Below, in pieces: positions 1 to 5,976 of a DNA stretch of 19,517 bases. The notes below the pieces were generated by a model that was given only the letters and a program-made list of their open reading frames with translations, was not told the DNA's origin and made no database searches. Source of the stretch: Elusimicrobiota bacterium (GTDB taxonomy: Bacteria > Elusimicrobiota > Elusimicrobia > Elusimicrobiales > UBA9959); NCBI GenBank assembly GCA_003482905.1, contig DMXM01000033.1:1-19517 (forward strand). The letters are read 5' to 3'. Positions within the stretch are counted from its first letter, which is position 1; the number at the start of each line of letters is the position of its first letter. Made by a program: the position numbers and the translations under genes.

Positions 1-4
1 AGGT

Positions 5-33
5 TTGGGTCCGAGGTGAGAACAGGGTATAAA
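5..33 (+). promoter_or_regulatory. Possible promoter ahead of the first small ORF
   Basis: TTGGGT (5-10) and TATAAA (28-33) are separated by 17 bases, the ideal sigma70-type spacing, and lie 30 bases upstream of the ATG at 63. The -35 is a weak match and the window edge hides what precedes it. This is a pattern match only. Confidence 0.35.
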
Positions 34-62
34 ATGGCGCTACCGACGGGAGAGGTTAGTCT

Positions 63-311
63 ATGTCAGGAGGTCTGGAGTCGCAGATGGTCCTGGAGTG
101 CAAAAACAATGTTATGGAGTCCGGGGCTCGGCTTTCGCCGCAGAAAGCGGCCGAATGCGTGGACCTGTTCAACGCCGAGGACGGCGCCCTGATGGATAAA
201 TTCAAGACGGATTCGCCCGTGCTGGCCGTTGAGGTGGTGTCACGCAATAACGCCCCACGGCAGTTGGTGTCAGGTCTTGATTTTTGCGTTCAAATACAGG
301 ACGCCACATAA
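63..311 (+). CDS. Small hypothetical protein (82 aa), unrecognised
   Basis: An 82-residue frame starting with ATG at 63 and ending with TAA. I do not recognise the family. The middle (residues about 20-70) has the G/C-rich third positions seen in the real genes of this window, which favours coding. The first and last stretches are less biased. There is no transmembrane segment, no signal peptide and no clear motif; cysteines fall near residues 13, 32 and 74. No convincing Shine-Dalgarno sequence precedes the ATG, although a plausible promoter lies at 5-33. It could be a genuine small protein, a remnant of a larger gene or a chance frame. The rest of 1-400 holds no other supported gene. Confidence 0.35.
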   Translation: MSGGLESQMVLECKNNVMESGARLSPQKAAECVDLFNAEDGALMDKFKTDSPVLAVEVVSRNNAPRQLVSGLDFCVQIQDAT

Positions 312-347
312 CTTCCGCCCGGAATATATTGCTAAATTGCAAGACCT

Positions 348-370
348 GACCACATATCCCGTGTGTGGTC
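348..370. promoter_or_regulatory. Inverted repeat GACCACA/TGTGGTC, candidate operator
   Basis: GACCACA (348-354) and its exact reverse complement TGTGGTC (364-370) flank a 9-base spacer. The right arm falls where the -35 element of the TATAAT at 387-392 would lie, so a dimeric regulator bound here could block or recruit RNA polymerase. No T-run follows, so a terminator is less likely. Confidence 0.45.
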
Positions 371-386
371 CATGTGGATAGCATTG

Positions 387-392
387 TATAAT
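387..392 (+). promoter_or_regulatory. Promoter -10 TATAAT of the amino-sugar recycling operon
   Basis: A perfect TATAAT preceded by TTG sits 8 bases before the ATG at 401. Initiation about 7 bases downstream would leave almost no 5' leader. The -35 position (364-369, TGTGGT) is poor and overlaps an inverted repeat, suggesting an activated or repressed promoter. An AAGGA lies at 394-398, but only 2 bases from the ATG. Confidence 0.55.
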
Positions 393-400
393 TAAGGAAT

Positions 401-1861
401 ATGCCGCTTAAGAATACGGAAAAAGAAGCCGCCGCCTTGAAGCCCCAGCCGGAGGCTCCTCTGCGGGCGCTTTATAAAAAGACTTTCGGCCGCGAGCCGG
501 AGGCTTTCGAGCCGCTCAAGGCCGACGGCTCCGCCCGCAGGCTGTTCCGCATGAAGGACGGTTCTCGCTCCGTCATCGGCGCTTTCGGCCCGGACAAGCT
601 TGAGAACCGCGCCTTCCTTGAATTTTCCCGCCATTTCCGCGCCGAAAAACTGCCTGTGCCGGAAATTTACGCCGCCGACCAGCCGCAGGGGGTATACCTG
701 GAGGAGGACCTGGGCAGTACCACTCTTTTTGAGTACCTCGGCGCCGAGCGGAAAGAAGGCGATATCCCGCTTCAGGTCATGGGGTGCTACAAAAAAGTTC
801 TCGAGTGGCTGCCGCGTTTTCAGGCGCAGGCAAGCCGCGGCCTCGACCTTTCTTTCTGCTACCCGCGCGCCAGCTTTGACCGGCAGTCCATAATGTGGGA
901 CCTGAATTATTTCAAGTATTATTTCCTCAAGCTGGCCAAGATCCCGTTCAACGAGCAGAAACTGGAGGACGACTTCGTCCGCTTCACCGATTTCCTGCTG
1001 GAGGCCCCGGCCGATTATTTCCTCTACCGCGACTTCCAGAGCCGCAATATCATGCTGCGCGGCGGCGAGCCCTGGTTTATTGACTACCAGGGCGGAAGGC
1101 GCGGCGCCCCGCACTACGACCTGGCCTCGCTGCTGTACGACGCTAAAGCCGATCTGCCGCCGGAGACGCGCTCGGTCCTGCGCAAGCATTACCTGGAAGC
1201 CTCGGGGCAGAAGCCCGCGGAGTTCATGCGGCATTACCACGCCTTTGTTTATATCCGCATCATGCAGGCCATGGGCGCCTACGGCCTGCGCGGCTTTTAC
1301 GAGGGGAAGACCCATTTTCTCAACAGCGTGCCTTACGCCGTGCGCAATATAGAGTGGCTGCTGCGCAACGCGGAGTTGGAAGTGAAGCTGCCGGAGCTTA
1401 CGGCGGCCTTCAAGCGCATAGCCGCCTCCTCCTACCTCAGGCAGTTCGGCAAGACCAGGCTGGGGCTTACGGTGCGCATTACCAGTTTTTCATTTAAGAA
1501 CGGCCTGCCCCTGGACGAAAAGGGCCACGGCGGCGGCTTCGTTTTCGACTGCCGCGCACTGCCGAACCCCGGCCGCTACGAGGCCTATGCGAACCTCACC
1601 GGCAGGGATAAGCCCGTCATAGATTTCCTGAAGAAAGAGCCCGAGGTGTCCAGGTACCTGGACAGCGTCTTCGCCATAACCGACATGAGCGTGGAGAATT
1701 ATCTCTCGCGCAATTTCACCTCGCTGATGGTCAATTTCGGCTGCACCGGCGGGCGGCACCGCTCCGTTTATTGCGCCGAGGCGCTGGCGGCGCGCGTTAA
1801 GGCTAAATACGGCGCGCGGGTGGAGCTGAACCACCGGGAATTCCCGGGGCTGGCCAAATGA
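401..1861 (+). CDS. AmgK-like amino-sugar anomeric kinase fused to a RapZ C-terminal domain
   Basis: A 486-residue two-domain protein. Residues about 20-340 form an aminoglycoside-phosphotransferase fold. The catalytic-loop motif YRDFQSRNIM has its aspartate at D211, and the metal-binding FIDYQGG has D228, followed by GGRRGAPHYDLASLLYD. This is the AmgK-like branch, which phosphorylates MurNAc/GlcNAc at C1, and not drug resistance. Residues about 352-486 match the RapZ C-terminal domain, including the GCTGGRHRS loop (C448 to S455) that in RapZ binds the phosphate of glucosamine-6-phosphate. The RapZ N-terminal ATPase domain is absent. The ATG at 401 follows AAGGA closely and overlaps nothing upstream. 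The stop overlaps the MurU-like gene by ATGA, implying translational coupling in cell-wall recycling. The RapZ domain probably senses amino-sugar phosphate and tunes the kinase (inference). No key residue appears missing. Confidence 0.85.
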   Translation: MPLKNTEKEAAALKPQPEAPLRALYKKTFGREPEAFEPLKADGSARRLFRMKDGSRSVIGAFGPDKLENRAFLEFSRHFRAEKLPVPEIYAADQPQGVYLEEDLGSTTLFEYLGAERKEGDIPLQVMGCYKKVLEWLPRFQAQASRGLDLSFCYPRASFDRQSIMWDLNYFKYYFLKLAKIPFNEQKLEDDFVRFTDFLLEAPADYFLYRDFQSRNIMLRGGEPWFIDYQGGRRGAPHYDLASLLYDAKADLPPETRSVLRKHYLEASGQKPAEFMRHYHAFVYIRIMQAMGAYGLRGFYEGKTHFLNSVPYAVRNIEWLLRNAELEVKLPELTAAFKRIAASSYLRQFGKTRLGLTVRITSFSFKNGLPLDEKGHGGGFVFDCRALPNPGRYEAYANLTGRDKPVIDFLKKEPEVSRYLDSVFAITDMSVENYLSRNFTSLMVNFGCTGGRHRSVYCAEALAARVKAKYGARVELNHREFPGLAK

Positions 1862-2568
1862 AAGCCATGATCTTTGCCGCGGGGCTGGGCACGCGCCTGC
1901 GCCCGCTTACGGACAATGTCCCTAAAGCGCTGCTTGAAGTGGGCGGGGCGCCCATGCTGGAATTGGTCATTAAAAAGCTGGCGGCCGCCGGCGTGAAGGA
2001 ATTAGTGGTGAACACCCACCATTTCCACGAAAAGATAGAGGCCTTCCTGCGCGCCAGAAATAATTTCGGACTGAAGGCGGAGATCTCGCGCGAGGCGGAG
2101 TTCCCGCTTGAGACCGGCGGCGGCCTGAAGAAGGCCGCGGCCTTCTTTAACGACGGGAAACCTTTTTTCGCCTACAACGCGGACGTCTATTCAGAAATGG
2201 ACCTGGGCGCGCTTTATGCGGCGCATTTGTCCACGGGGGCTTTGGCCACCCTGGCCGTGCGGGAGAGGTCGTCCAGGCGGCATTTGCTTTTTGACGCGCA
2301 GATGAACCTGAAGGGGCGGGAGGGGGAAACGGAAGCGGCCGGCCTCAGGCCTTTCGCCTTCAGCGGCATACAGGTCATCTCGCCGGGCATTTTCGCCGAA
2401 ATGAGAGAAACCGGTGTGTTCTCCGTCACCGGCGTGTACTTGCGCCTGGCCGGCGAGGGGAGGCCCATAAAGGGTTTTGAGGACAAGTCCCCGTACTGGA
2501 GCGACATCGGAGACCGGGAGCGGCTTGAGGCCGCGCGGTTCCGCGCGGCTGAAGGGATAAAATTATGA
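1858..2568 (+). CDS. murU: MurU-like sugar-1-phosphate nucleotidyltransferase
   Basis: A 236-residue single-domain nucleotidyltransferase. The N-terminal motif AAGLGTRLRPLT with a downstream PKALLEVGG is the nucleotide-binding signature. FFAYNADVY supplies the metal-binding aspartate, and YWSDIGDRERLEAA near the C-terminus is the typical second aspartate region. Size and features match N-acetylmuramate alpha-1-phosphate uridylyltransferase (MurU), which converts MurNAc-1-P to UDP-MurNAc and bypasses de novo synthesis, the fosfomycin target. The ATGA overlap with the AmgK-like kinase supports this assignment, since AmgK and MurU are consecutive enzymes. A GlcNAc-1-P or mannose-1-P specificity cannot be excluded from sequence. 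Cytoplasmic. Confidence 0.78.
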   Translation: MKAMIFAAGLGTRLRPLTDNVPKALLEVGGAPMLELVIKKLAAAGVKELVVNTHHFHEKIEAFLRARNNFGLKAEISREAEFPLETGGGLKKAAAFFNDGKPFFAYNADVYSEMDLGALYAAHLSTGALATLAVRERSSRRHLLFDAQMNLKGREGETEAAGLRPFAFSGIQVISPGIFAEMRETGVFSVTGVYLRLAGEGRPIKGFEDKSPYWSDIGDRERLEAARFRAAEGIKL

Positions 2569-2978
2569 AACTTAAAGAACTTATGCGGGTGCTGATAAAC
2601 GCGGAAATGCTGGACGTCAACGTCTACGCCGAGGAGGCGGAACTCTTCGGCTCCGACCCTAAGCACGGCCCGGAAATAAAGGACCTTTTTTTCGCCCTTT
2701 CCGAAGAGAAAAAAAAACGCCTTATGGAAATAGGCCGCATCTCCAAGGGCGGGACGGGCTTCCGTCAGAGAAAAACCGAAACGTCCCGCTCGGTAGAGGC
2801 CGCCCTGCGGCTGCACATTACGCGCGCGCAGACGGGCATACGACTCTATACGGAACTGATAATACTCCTGAAAAAACCGGAGTTCAAAGAATCCGTGGCC
2901 GCCATGTGCACCGCCGAACGCCGCACCCTCGCTTCCCTGAAGAAATTGCAGCTTAAGATCAAGGGCGAAGCGCTGTAA
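2565..2978 (+). CDS. Ferritin-like/rubrerythrin-fold small helical protein
   Basis: A 137-residue, wholly helical, charged protein. It appears to contain four long helices (about residues 2-26, 34-58, 75-103 and 107-133), as in ferritin-like or rubrerythrin-like domains. Glutamates occur where diiron ligands would be expected (NAEMLDVNVYAEEAELF, LSEEKKKRL, LYTELI, CTAERR). However, the usual ExxH motifs are not seen: the second and fourth helices read EEKK and AERR. It may bind metal differently or have lost metal binding. It starts at an ATG overlapping the previous stop (ATGA), so it is translationally coupled to the MurU-like gene. Its job in an amino-sugar operon is unknown. The fold call is moderate and no function is assigned. 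Confidence 0.6.
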   Translation: MKLKELMRVLINAEMLDVNVYAEEAELFGSDPKHGPEIKDLFFALSEEKKKRLMEIGRISKGGTGFRQRKTETSRSVEAALRLHITRAQTGIRLYTELIILLKKPEFKESVAAMCTAERRTLASLKKLQLKIKGEAL

Positions 2979-2981
2979 TTC

Positions 2982-3440
2982 ATGATAGTTTCCGACTTGA
3001 AAAATATCGGCCGGCAGGTTTCAATGACGCCCGGCATTAAAAAAGCCCTGGATTTCCTGGGGCGGCCCGGCGTTGCCGGCCTGGCGGACGGGAAGTATGA
3101 GATAGACGGCGACAGGGTGTTCGCCATGGTGCAGCGCTACGAGACCGCGGCCTCGGCGGAGCCTAAGTTCGAGGCGCACCGGAAATATATAGACCTGCAG
3201 TTCATCGCCGCCGGCGCCGAAGTCATCGGCTGGGCGCCGCTCGGCCGGGTTGCGGTTACGGAGAATTACGCGGCCGACAAGGATGTTTGTTTCGGAGCCG
3301 TTGCGGCAGAGGGGTGGGCCGCCGTCCGCCTGGACAAGGGGCAGTTGGCCGTGCTTTACCCGGAAGACGCCCACGCGCCCAGGCTGGCCGCCGGAGCGCC
3401 ACGCCCGGTCACAAAGATAGTGGTTAAAGTTTCAGTCTGA
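2982..3440 (+). CDS. YhcH/YjgK/YiaL (DUF386) family cupin, possible sugar anomerase
   Basis: A 152-residue protein with the hallmarks of the YhcH/YjgK/YiaL family: EAHRKYIDLQFI in the middle, a YPEDAHAP motif near residue 130, and a KIVVKV C-terminal strand. The fold is a beta-sandwich related to cupins, with conserved Glu/His/Asp residues that bind a metal. The Escherichia coli relative NanQ (YhcH) acts as an N-acetylneuraminate anomerase. Here the gene lies 3 bases after the ferritin-like gene and in the same run as the AmgK-like kinase and MurU-like enzyme, so MurNAc or GlcNAc anomer interconversion is a sensible substrate guess (inference). There is no obvious Shine-Dalgarno; translation may be coupled. 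Family confidence is high, substrate confidence low. Confidence 0.85.
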   Translation: MIVSDLKNIGRQVSMTPGIKKALDFLGRPGVAGLADGKYEIDGDRVFAMVQRYETAASAEPKFEAHRKYIDLQFIAAGAEVIGWAPLGRVAVTENYAADKDVCFGAVAAEGWAAVRLDKGQLAVLYPEDAHAPRLAAGAPRPVTKIVVKVSV

Positions 3441-3465
3441 TGCGCGGCCGCCGCGACCCTTCCTT

Positions 3466-4242
3466 ATGGTAAATCAAAAAATAGCCGACGGGTCCGAGGT
3501 TTACTGGGACGGCGCCCAATACGACGCTTTCAACCAGCCCTTCGCGGATGATGTAAAGTTTATGCTGGCCGAGGCTAAAAAAGCCCGCGGGCCCGTGCTG
3601 GAGCTGGCTTGCGGCACCGGCCGCCTGACCATTCCTTTAAAGAAGGCCGGTATAGACATAACCGGGCTGGACCTTGCGGTCCCTATGCTCAGGCAGGCCA
3701 GGGCCAAAGCCGCCGGGGCCGGCGTTAAGATAGATTTCGTGGCGGGGGACGCCCGCAAATTCCGGTTTAAAAAGCGCTTTAAACTGATATTCATGGCTTT
3801 CAATTCTATGCAGCATATCGGCCGCAGGGAGGACATCGAGAGCCTTTTTTCCTGTGTTTCAAGCCACCTGGCCCCCGGGGGGCGGTTCATTTTCGATGTT
3901 TTTAACCCCGATCCGCACTGCCTGGTGCGGGATTCGGACGAACTGCTGCCCGTGGCCTATTATCCGGACCCGGCCGGCGGGGGCAAGATGCTTGTTAATG
4001 AACAGTATTCCTACGACAGGGTGGCCCAGGTTTCGCGCCTGGTCTGGCATTACAGGCGCGAAAAGGACGGCAAAACCGTAAAAAAGAGCCTTAACCTGCG
4101 TTGTTTCTACCCTGAAGAGCTGAAGGCGCTGGTGCATTATAACGGTTTCAGGGTCCTGGCCAGGTACGGGGACTTTGAGCGGGGGGCTTTCAGGGGCGAT
4201 TCCATGAAACAGGTGCTGGTTTGCGTCCCGCGGGTGAAATAG
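3466..4242 (+). CDS. Class I SAM-dependent methyltransferase
   Basis: A 258-residue cytoplasmic protein. Motif I VLELACGTGRLT (about residues 43-54) binds S-adenosylmethionine, GLDLAVPML supplies the acidic motif II residue, FVAGDARKF is motif III-like, and FKLIFMAFNSMQHI is motif IV. The C-terminal half (about residues 140-258) carries beta-strand-rich features common in small-molecule methyltransferases (Methyltransf_25 type), including the YSYDRVAQVSRLVWHYRRE stretch. The substrate cannot be read from sequence. It is the last gene of the operon that begins at 401, separated from the YhcH-like gene by 25 bases. There is no good Shine-Dalgarno before the ATG at 3466, and an alternative start further in is not obvious. 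Confidence 0.82.
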   Translation: MVNQKIADGSEVYWDGAQYDAFNQPFADDVKFMLAEAKKARGPVLELACGTGRLTIPLKKAGIDITGLDLAVPMLRQARAKAAGAGVKIDFVAGDARKFRFKKRFKLIFMAFNSMQHIGRREDIESLFSCVSSHLAPGGRFIFDVFNPDPHCLVRDSDELLPVAYYPDPAGGGKMLVNEQYSYDRVAQVSRLVWHYRREKDGKTVKKSLNLRCFYPEELKALVHYNGFRVLARYGDFERGAFRGDSMKQVLVCVPRVK

Positions 4243-4271
4243 TTGAAACTCCGGCCTAAATTTGGTATCCT
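4243..4271 (+). promoter_or_regulatory. Promoter of the rpsF operon
   Basis: TTGAAA (4243-4248), a 17-base spacer and TATCCT (4266-4271) preceded by TTTGG. Initiation would fall at about 4278-4280, directly before the rpsF ATG at 4281, so the transcript would be leaderless or nearly so. No Shine-Dalgarno is present in this gap. Confidence 0.6.
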
Positions 4272-4280
4272 AAACATACT

Positions 4281-4589
4281 ATGAACACTTATGAGTTAAT
4301 GTTGATTATCAACCCGCAGATTTCAGACGCCGAGATCGGCGAAGCTGTGGAAAAGGCCAAGAAGATACTGACCGACGAGAAAGCGGAAGTCCTTGCCGAA
4401 GACAGGCTGGGCCGCAAAAAATTCTCTCACGCCGTGGGCAAGAACCGCGACGGCTTCTACGTTTATATGAAGGTCAAGGCCGCTCCCGAGAGCGTTAAGG
4501 CCATAAACCACAGCCTGAAGCTGCAGGAAACCATCCTGCGCGCCATGATGATGAAGGCGTCGGCGGAGCAGCCGGTTAAGAAGGCCTAA
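4281..4589 (+). CDS. rpsF: 30S ribosomal protein bS6
   Basis: A 102-residue bS6. The start MNTYELMLIINP and the core RLGRKKFSHAVGKNRDGFYVYMKV are typical, followed by the LQETILRAMMM strand. The length is normal. bS6 pairs with bS18 on the 30S platform, and bS18 is encoded two genes downstream, as in most bacteria. The order rpsF-ssb-rpsR-rplI-dnaB makes the call certain. The ATG has no Shine-Dalgarno; the -10 element lies only 9 bases upstream, so the message may begin at or just before the start codon. The S6:S18-binding leader element found upstream of rpsF in many bacteria has no room here. Confidence 0.97.
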   Translation: MNTYELMLIINPQISDAEIGEAVEKAKKILTDEKAEVLAEDRLGRKKFSHAVGKNRDGFYVYMKVKAAPESVKAINHSLKLQETILRAMMMKASAEQPVKKA

Positions 4590-4607
4590 GGCCCGCCGCG
4601 AGGGAAA

Positions 4608-5054
4608 ATGGACATCCGGATTCCCGAGCTTAACCAGGTTCTTATTGCCGGCAGGCTGACGCGCGACCCAGAACTGCGCTTCACCCAGAAAGGCCTCGGG
4701 GTAGCTTCTTTCTCGCTGGCCGCTAACCGGCCGCACAAAGACCCGGTTTCCGGGGAATGGAAGGACGATACCACTTACATCTCCGTCAACGTTTGGGGAG
4801 AGGCCGCCGAGCGCTGCAAGGACAAGTTGAAGAAGGGCAGCCCGGTAATGGTGGAAGGCCGCCTGATAAACGCGGAGTACACCGACAAGGCCGGCCAGAA
4901 GCGCAAAGAGATAAAGATAAACGCCCGCAGGGTCCAGTCCCTGGCCAAAAGCGGGCCCGAAGCCGGCGAAGTTCCCCCAGCCCGCGAGGTGGAGGAGAAA
5001 GCCGGGGCGGAGCCGGGAGGCGGCGCCAGCGGCATAGAAGAAATACCGTTTTAA
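4608..5054 (+). CDS. ssb: Single-stranded DNA-binding protein
   Basis: A 148-residue SSB. Residues about 8-112 form the OB fold, with LNQVLIAGRLTRDPELRFT and a YISVNVWGEAAERC strand typical of bacterial SSB. The tail is a disordered Glu/Gly/Pro-rich linker ending in GIEEIPF, a variant of the acidic DDDIPF tip that recruits replication and repair partners. It protects single-stranded DNA during replication, fitting the dnaB gene in the same cluster. A GAGGG sequence precedes the ATG at a normal distance. Nothing is missing. Confidence 0.96.
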   Translation: MDIRIPELNQVLIAGRLTRDPELRFTQKGLGVASFSLAANRPHKDPVSGEWKDDTTYISVNVWGEAAERCKDKLKKGSPVMVEGRLINAEYTDKAGQKRKEIKINARRVQSLAKSGPEAGEVPPAREVEEKAGAEPGGGASGIEEIPF

Positions 5055-5085
5055 CCCGATCAAGACTAGCGCAGGAGCAAAAACT

Positions 5086-5412
5086 ATGGAGAACAAAGAA
5101 ACTACCCCCGCCGTTCAGCCCGCAGCCGCACCCCGGCCCATGGGCGCACCCCCCATGCACCGCGACTCGGCCGGCCCCCGCCGCCCCGGCGGCCCCCGCA
5201 GGTTTGCCCCGCGCCGCAAGGTGTGCAGGCTGTGCGCCGAGCACATAGACCTGGTGGACTATAAACAGGCGCAGATCGTTAAGACCTTCTGCACCGACAC
5301 CGGCAAGATCCTTTCACGGCGCATTACCGGCGCCTGCGCCAAGCATCAGCGCCAGATAATGAGGGCGGTCAAGATCAACCGCAACCTGTCCCTCATGTCC
5401 TATAGCGGCTAA
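5086..5412 (+). CDS. rpsR: 30S ribosomal protein bS18
   Basis: A 108-residue bS18. The conserved part starts near residue 44 (RKVCRLCAEHIDLVDYK) and continues through ILSRRITGACAKHQRQIMRAVK. It is preceded by an Ala/Pro/Gly/Arg-rich extension of about 43 residues, longer than the Escherichia coli form and probably disordered. Cysteines C47 and C50 (CxxC) together with the later CAKH suggest the zinc-binding version of bS18. It partners bS6, encoded upstream. The start ATG at 5086 follows GGAG at a normal distance. An internal start close to the conserved core is possible, but the Shine-Dalgarno supports the longer form. Confidence 0.96.
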   Translation: MENKETTPAVQPAAAPRPMGAPPMHRDSAGPRRPGGPRRFAPRRKVCRLCAEHIDLVDYKQAQIVKTFCTDTGKILSRRITGACAKHQRQIMRAVKINRNLSLMSYSG

Positions 5413-5422
5413 TTACGGCCGT

Positions 5423-5442
5423 CTCCTAAACCAGTACTGGAG
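5423..5442 (+). promoter_or_regulatory. Palindrome overlapping the rplI ribosome-binding site
   Basis: The perfect palindrome CCAGTACTGG (5431-5440) overlaps the GGAG Shine-Dalgarno (5439-5442). An upstream CTCC (5423-5426) could pair with that GGAG. Folded RNA could hide the rplI ribosome-binding site, giving translational control or coupling. The stems are short, so this is tentative. Confidence 0.3.
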
Positions 5443-5449
5443 CTTTAAA

Positions 5450-5899
5450 ATGAAAGTCATACTTAAGAAAGATATCCTCAACCTCGGCCGCTCGGGCGAA
5501 ATAAAGACCGTGAAAGACGGCTACGCCCGCAACTTCCTGATGCCCCGCGGCCTGGTGGAAACCGCCACCGGCGGCGCGCTCAAGGCCTGGAAGAACAGCG
5601 CCGACAAGCGCGCCAAGCGCGTGGCCGCCGAAGACGGCGCCACCGCCGAGCTCGCCAAGCGCCTCGGCGCCATCACCCTTTCCTTCTCGCGCTCCGTCTC
5701 CGAAGACGGCGTGATGTTCGGTTCGGTGGCCAAAAGCGACATCATAAAGAACCTGGCCGCCGCCGACATCGAGATCAACAAGGACATGATCCGCCTGCCG
5801 GCCTCCATAAAAGCCGTGGGCACCGTTGAAGTAGAGATCGCCCTTAAGCCGCATATATCGGCCAAGGTAAAAGTGGCCGTTTCGGCCCAGAGCAAATAA
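5450..5899 (+). CDS. rplI: 50S ribosomal protein bL9
   Basis: A 149-residue bL9 of normal length. The N-terminal domain MKVILKKDILNLGRSGEIKTVKDGYARNFLMPRGL binds 23S rRNA. A long connecting helix (about residues 42-75) leads to the C-terminal domain with SEDGVMFGSVAKSDI and KAVGTVEVEIALKPHISAKVKV. It is located at the base of the L1 stalk. It sits between rpsR and dnaB as in many bacteria. GGAG at 5439-5442 lies 7 bases before the ATG and is part of a palindrome. Confidence 0.97.
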   Translation: MKVILKKDILNLGRSGEIKTVKDGYARNFLMPRGLVETATGGALKAWKNSADKRAKRVAAEDGATAELAKRLGAITLSFSRSVSEDGVMFGSVAKSDIIKNLAAADIEINKDMIRLPASIKAVGTVEVEIALKPHISAKVKVAVSAQSK

Positions 5900-5918
5900 G
5901 AGCAGTTCTTGAGTTAAC

Positions 5919-5951
5919 GCCCGGGTCCGGCTTTCCATGCCCGGCCCGGGC
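5919..5951. other. Strong GC hairpin between rplI and dnaB
   Basis: GCCCGGG-T-CCGG (5919-5930) pairs with CCGGCCCGGGC (5941-5951), giving an 11-bp stem with one bulged T and a 10-base loop. There is no T-run after it (CTTAGCTTCT), so it is not a classical intrinsic terminator. It may be an attenuator or an mRNA processing or stability element separating the ribosomal genes from dnaB. Confidence 0.6.
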
Positions 5952-5976
5952 TTAGCTTCTACAGGGGGCAGCGGTT

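Noticed and set aside
401..1861. Aminoglycoside resistance gene
   Set aside because: The APH fold here belongs to the amino-sugar kinase branch, is fused to a RapZ domain and is coupled to a MurU-like gene.
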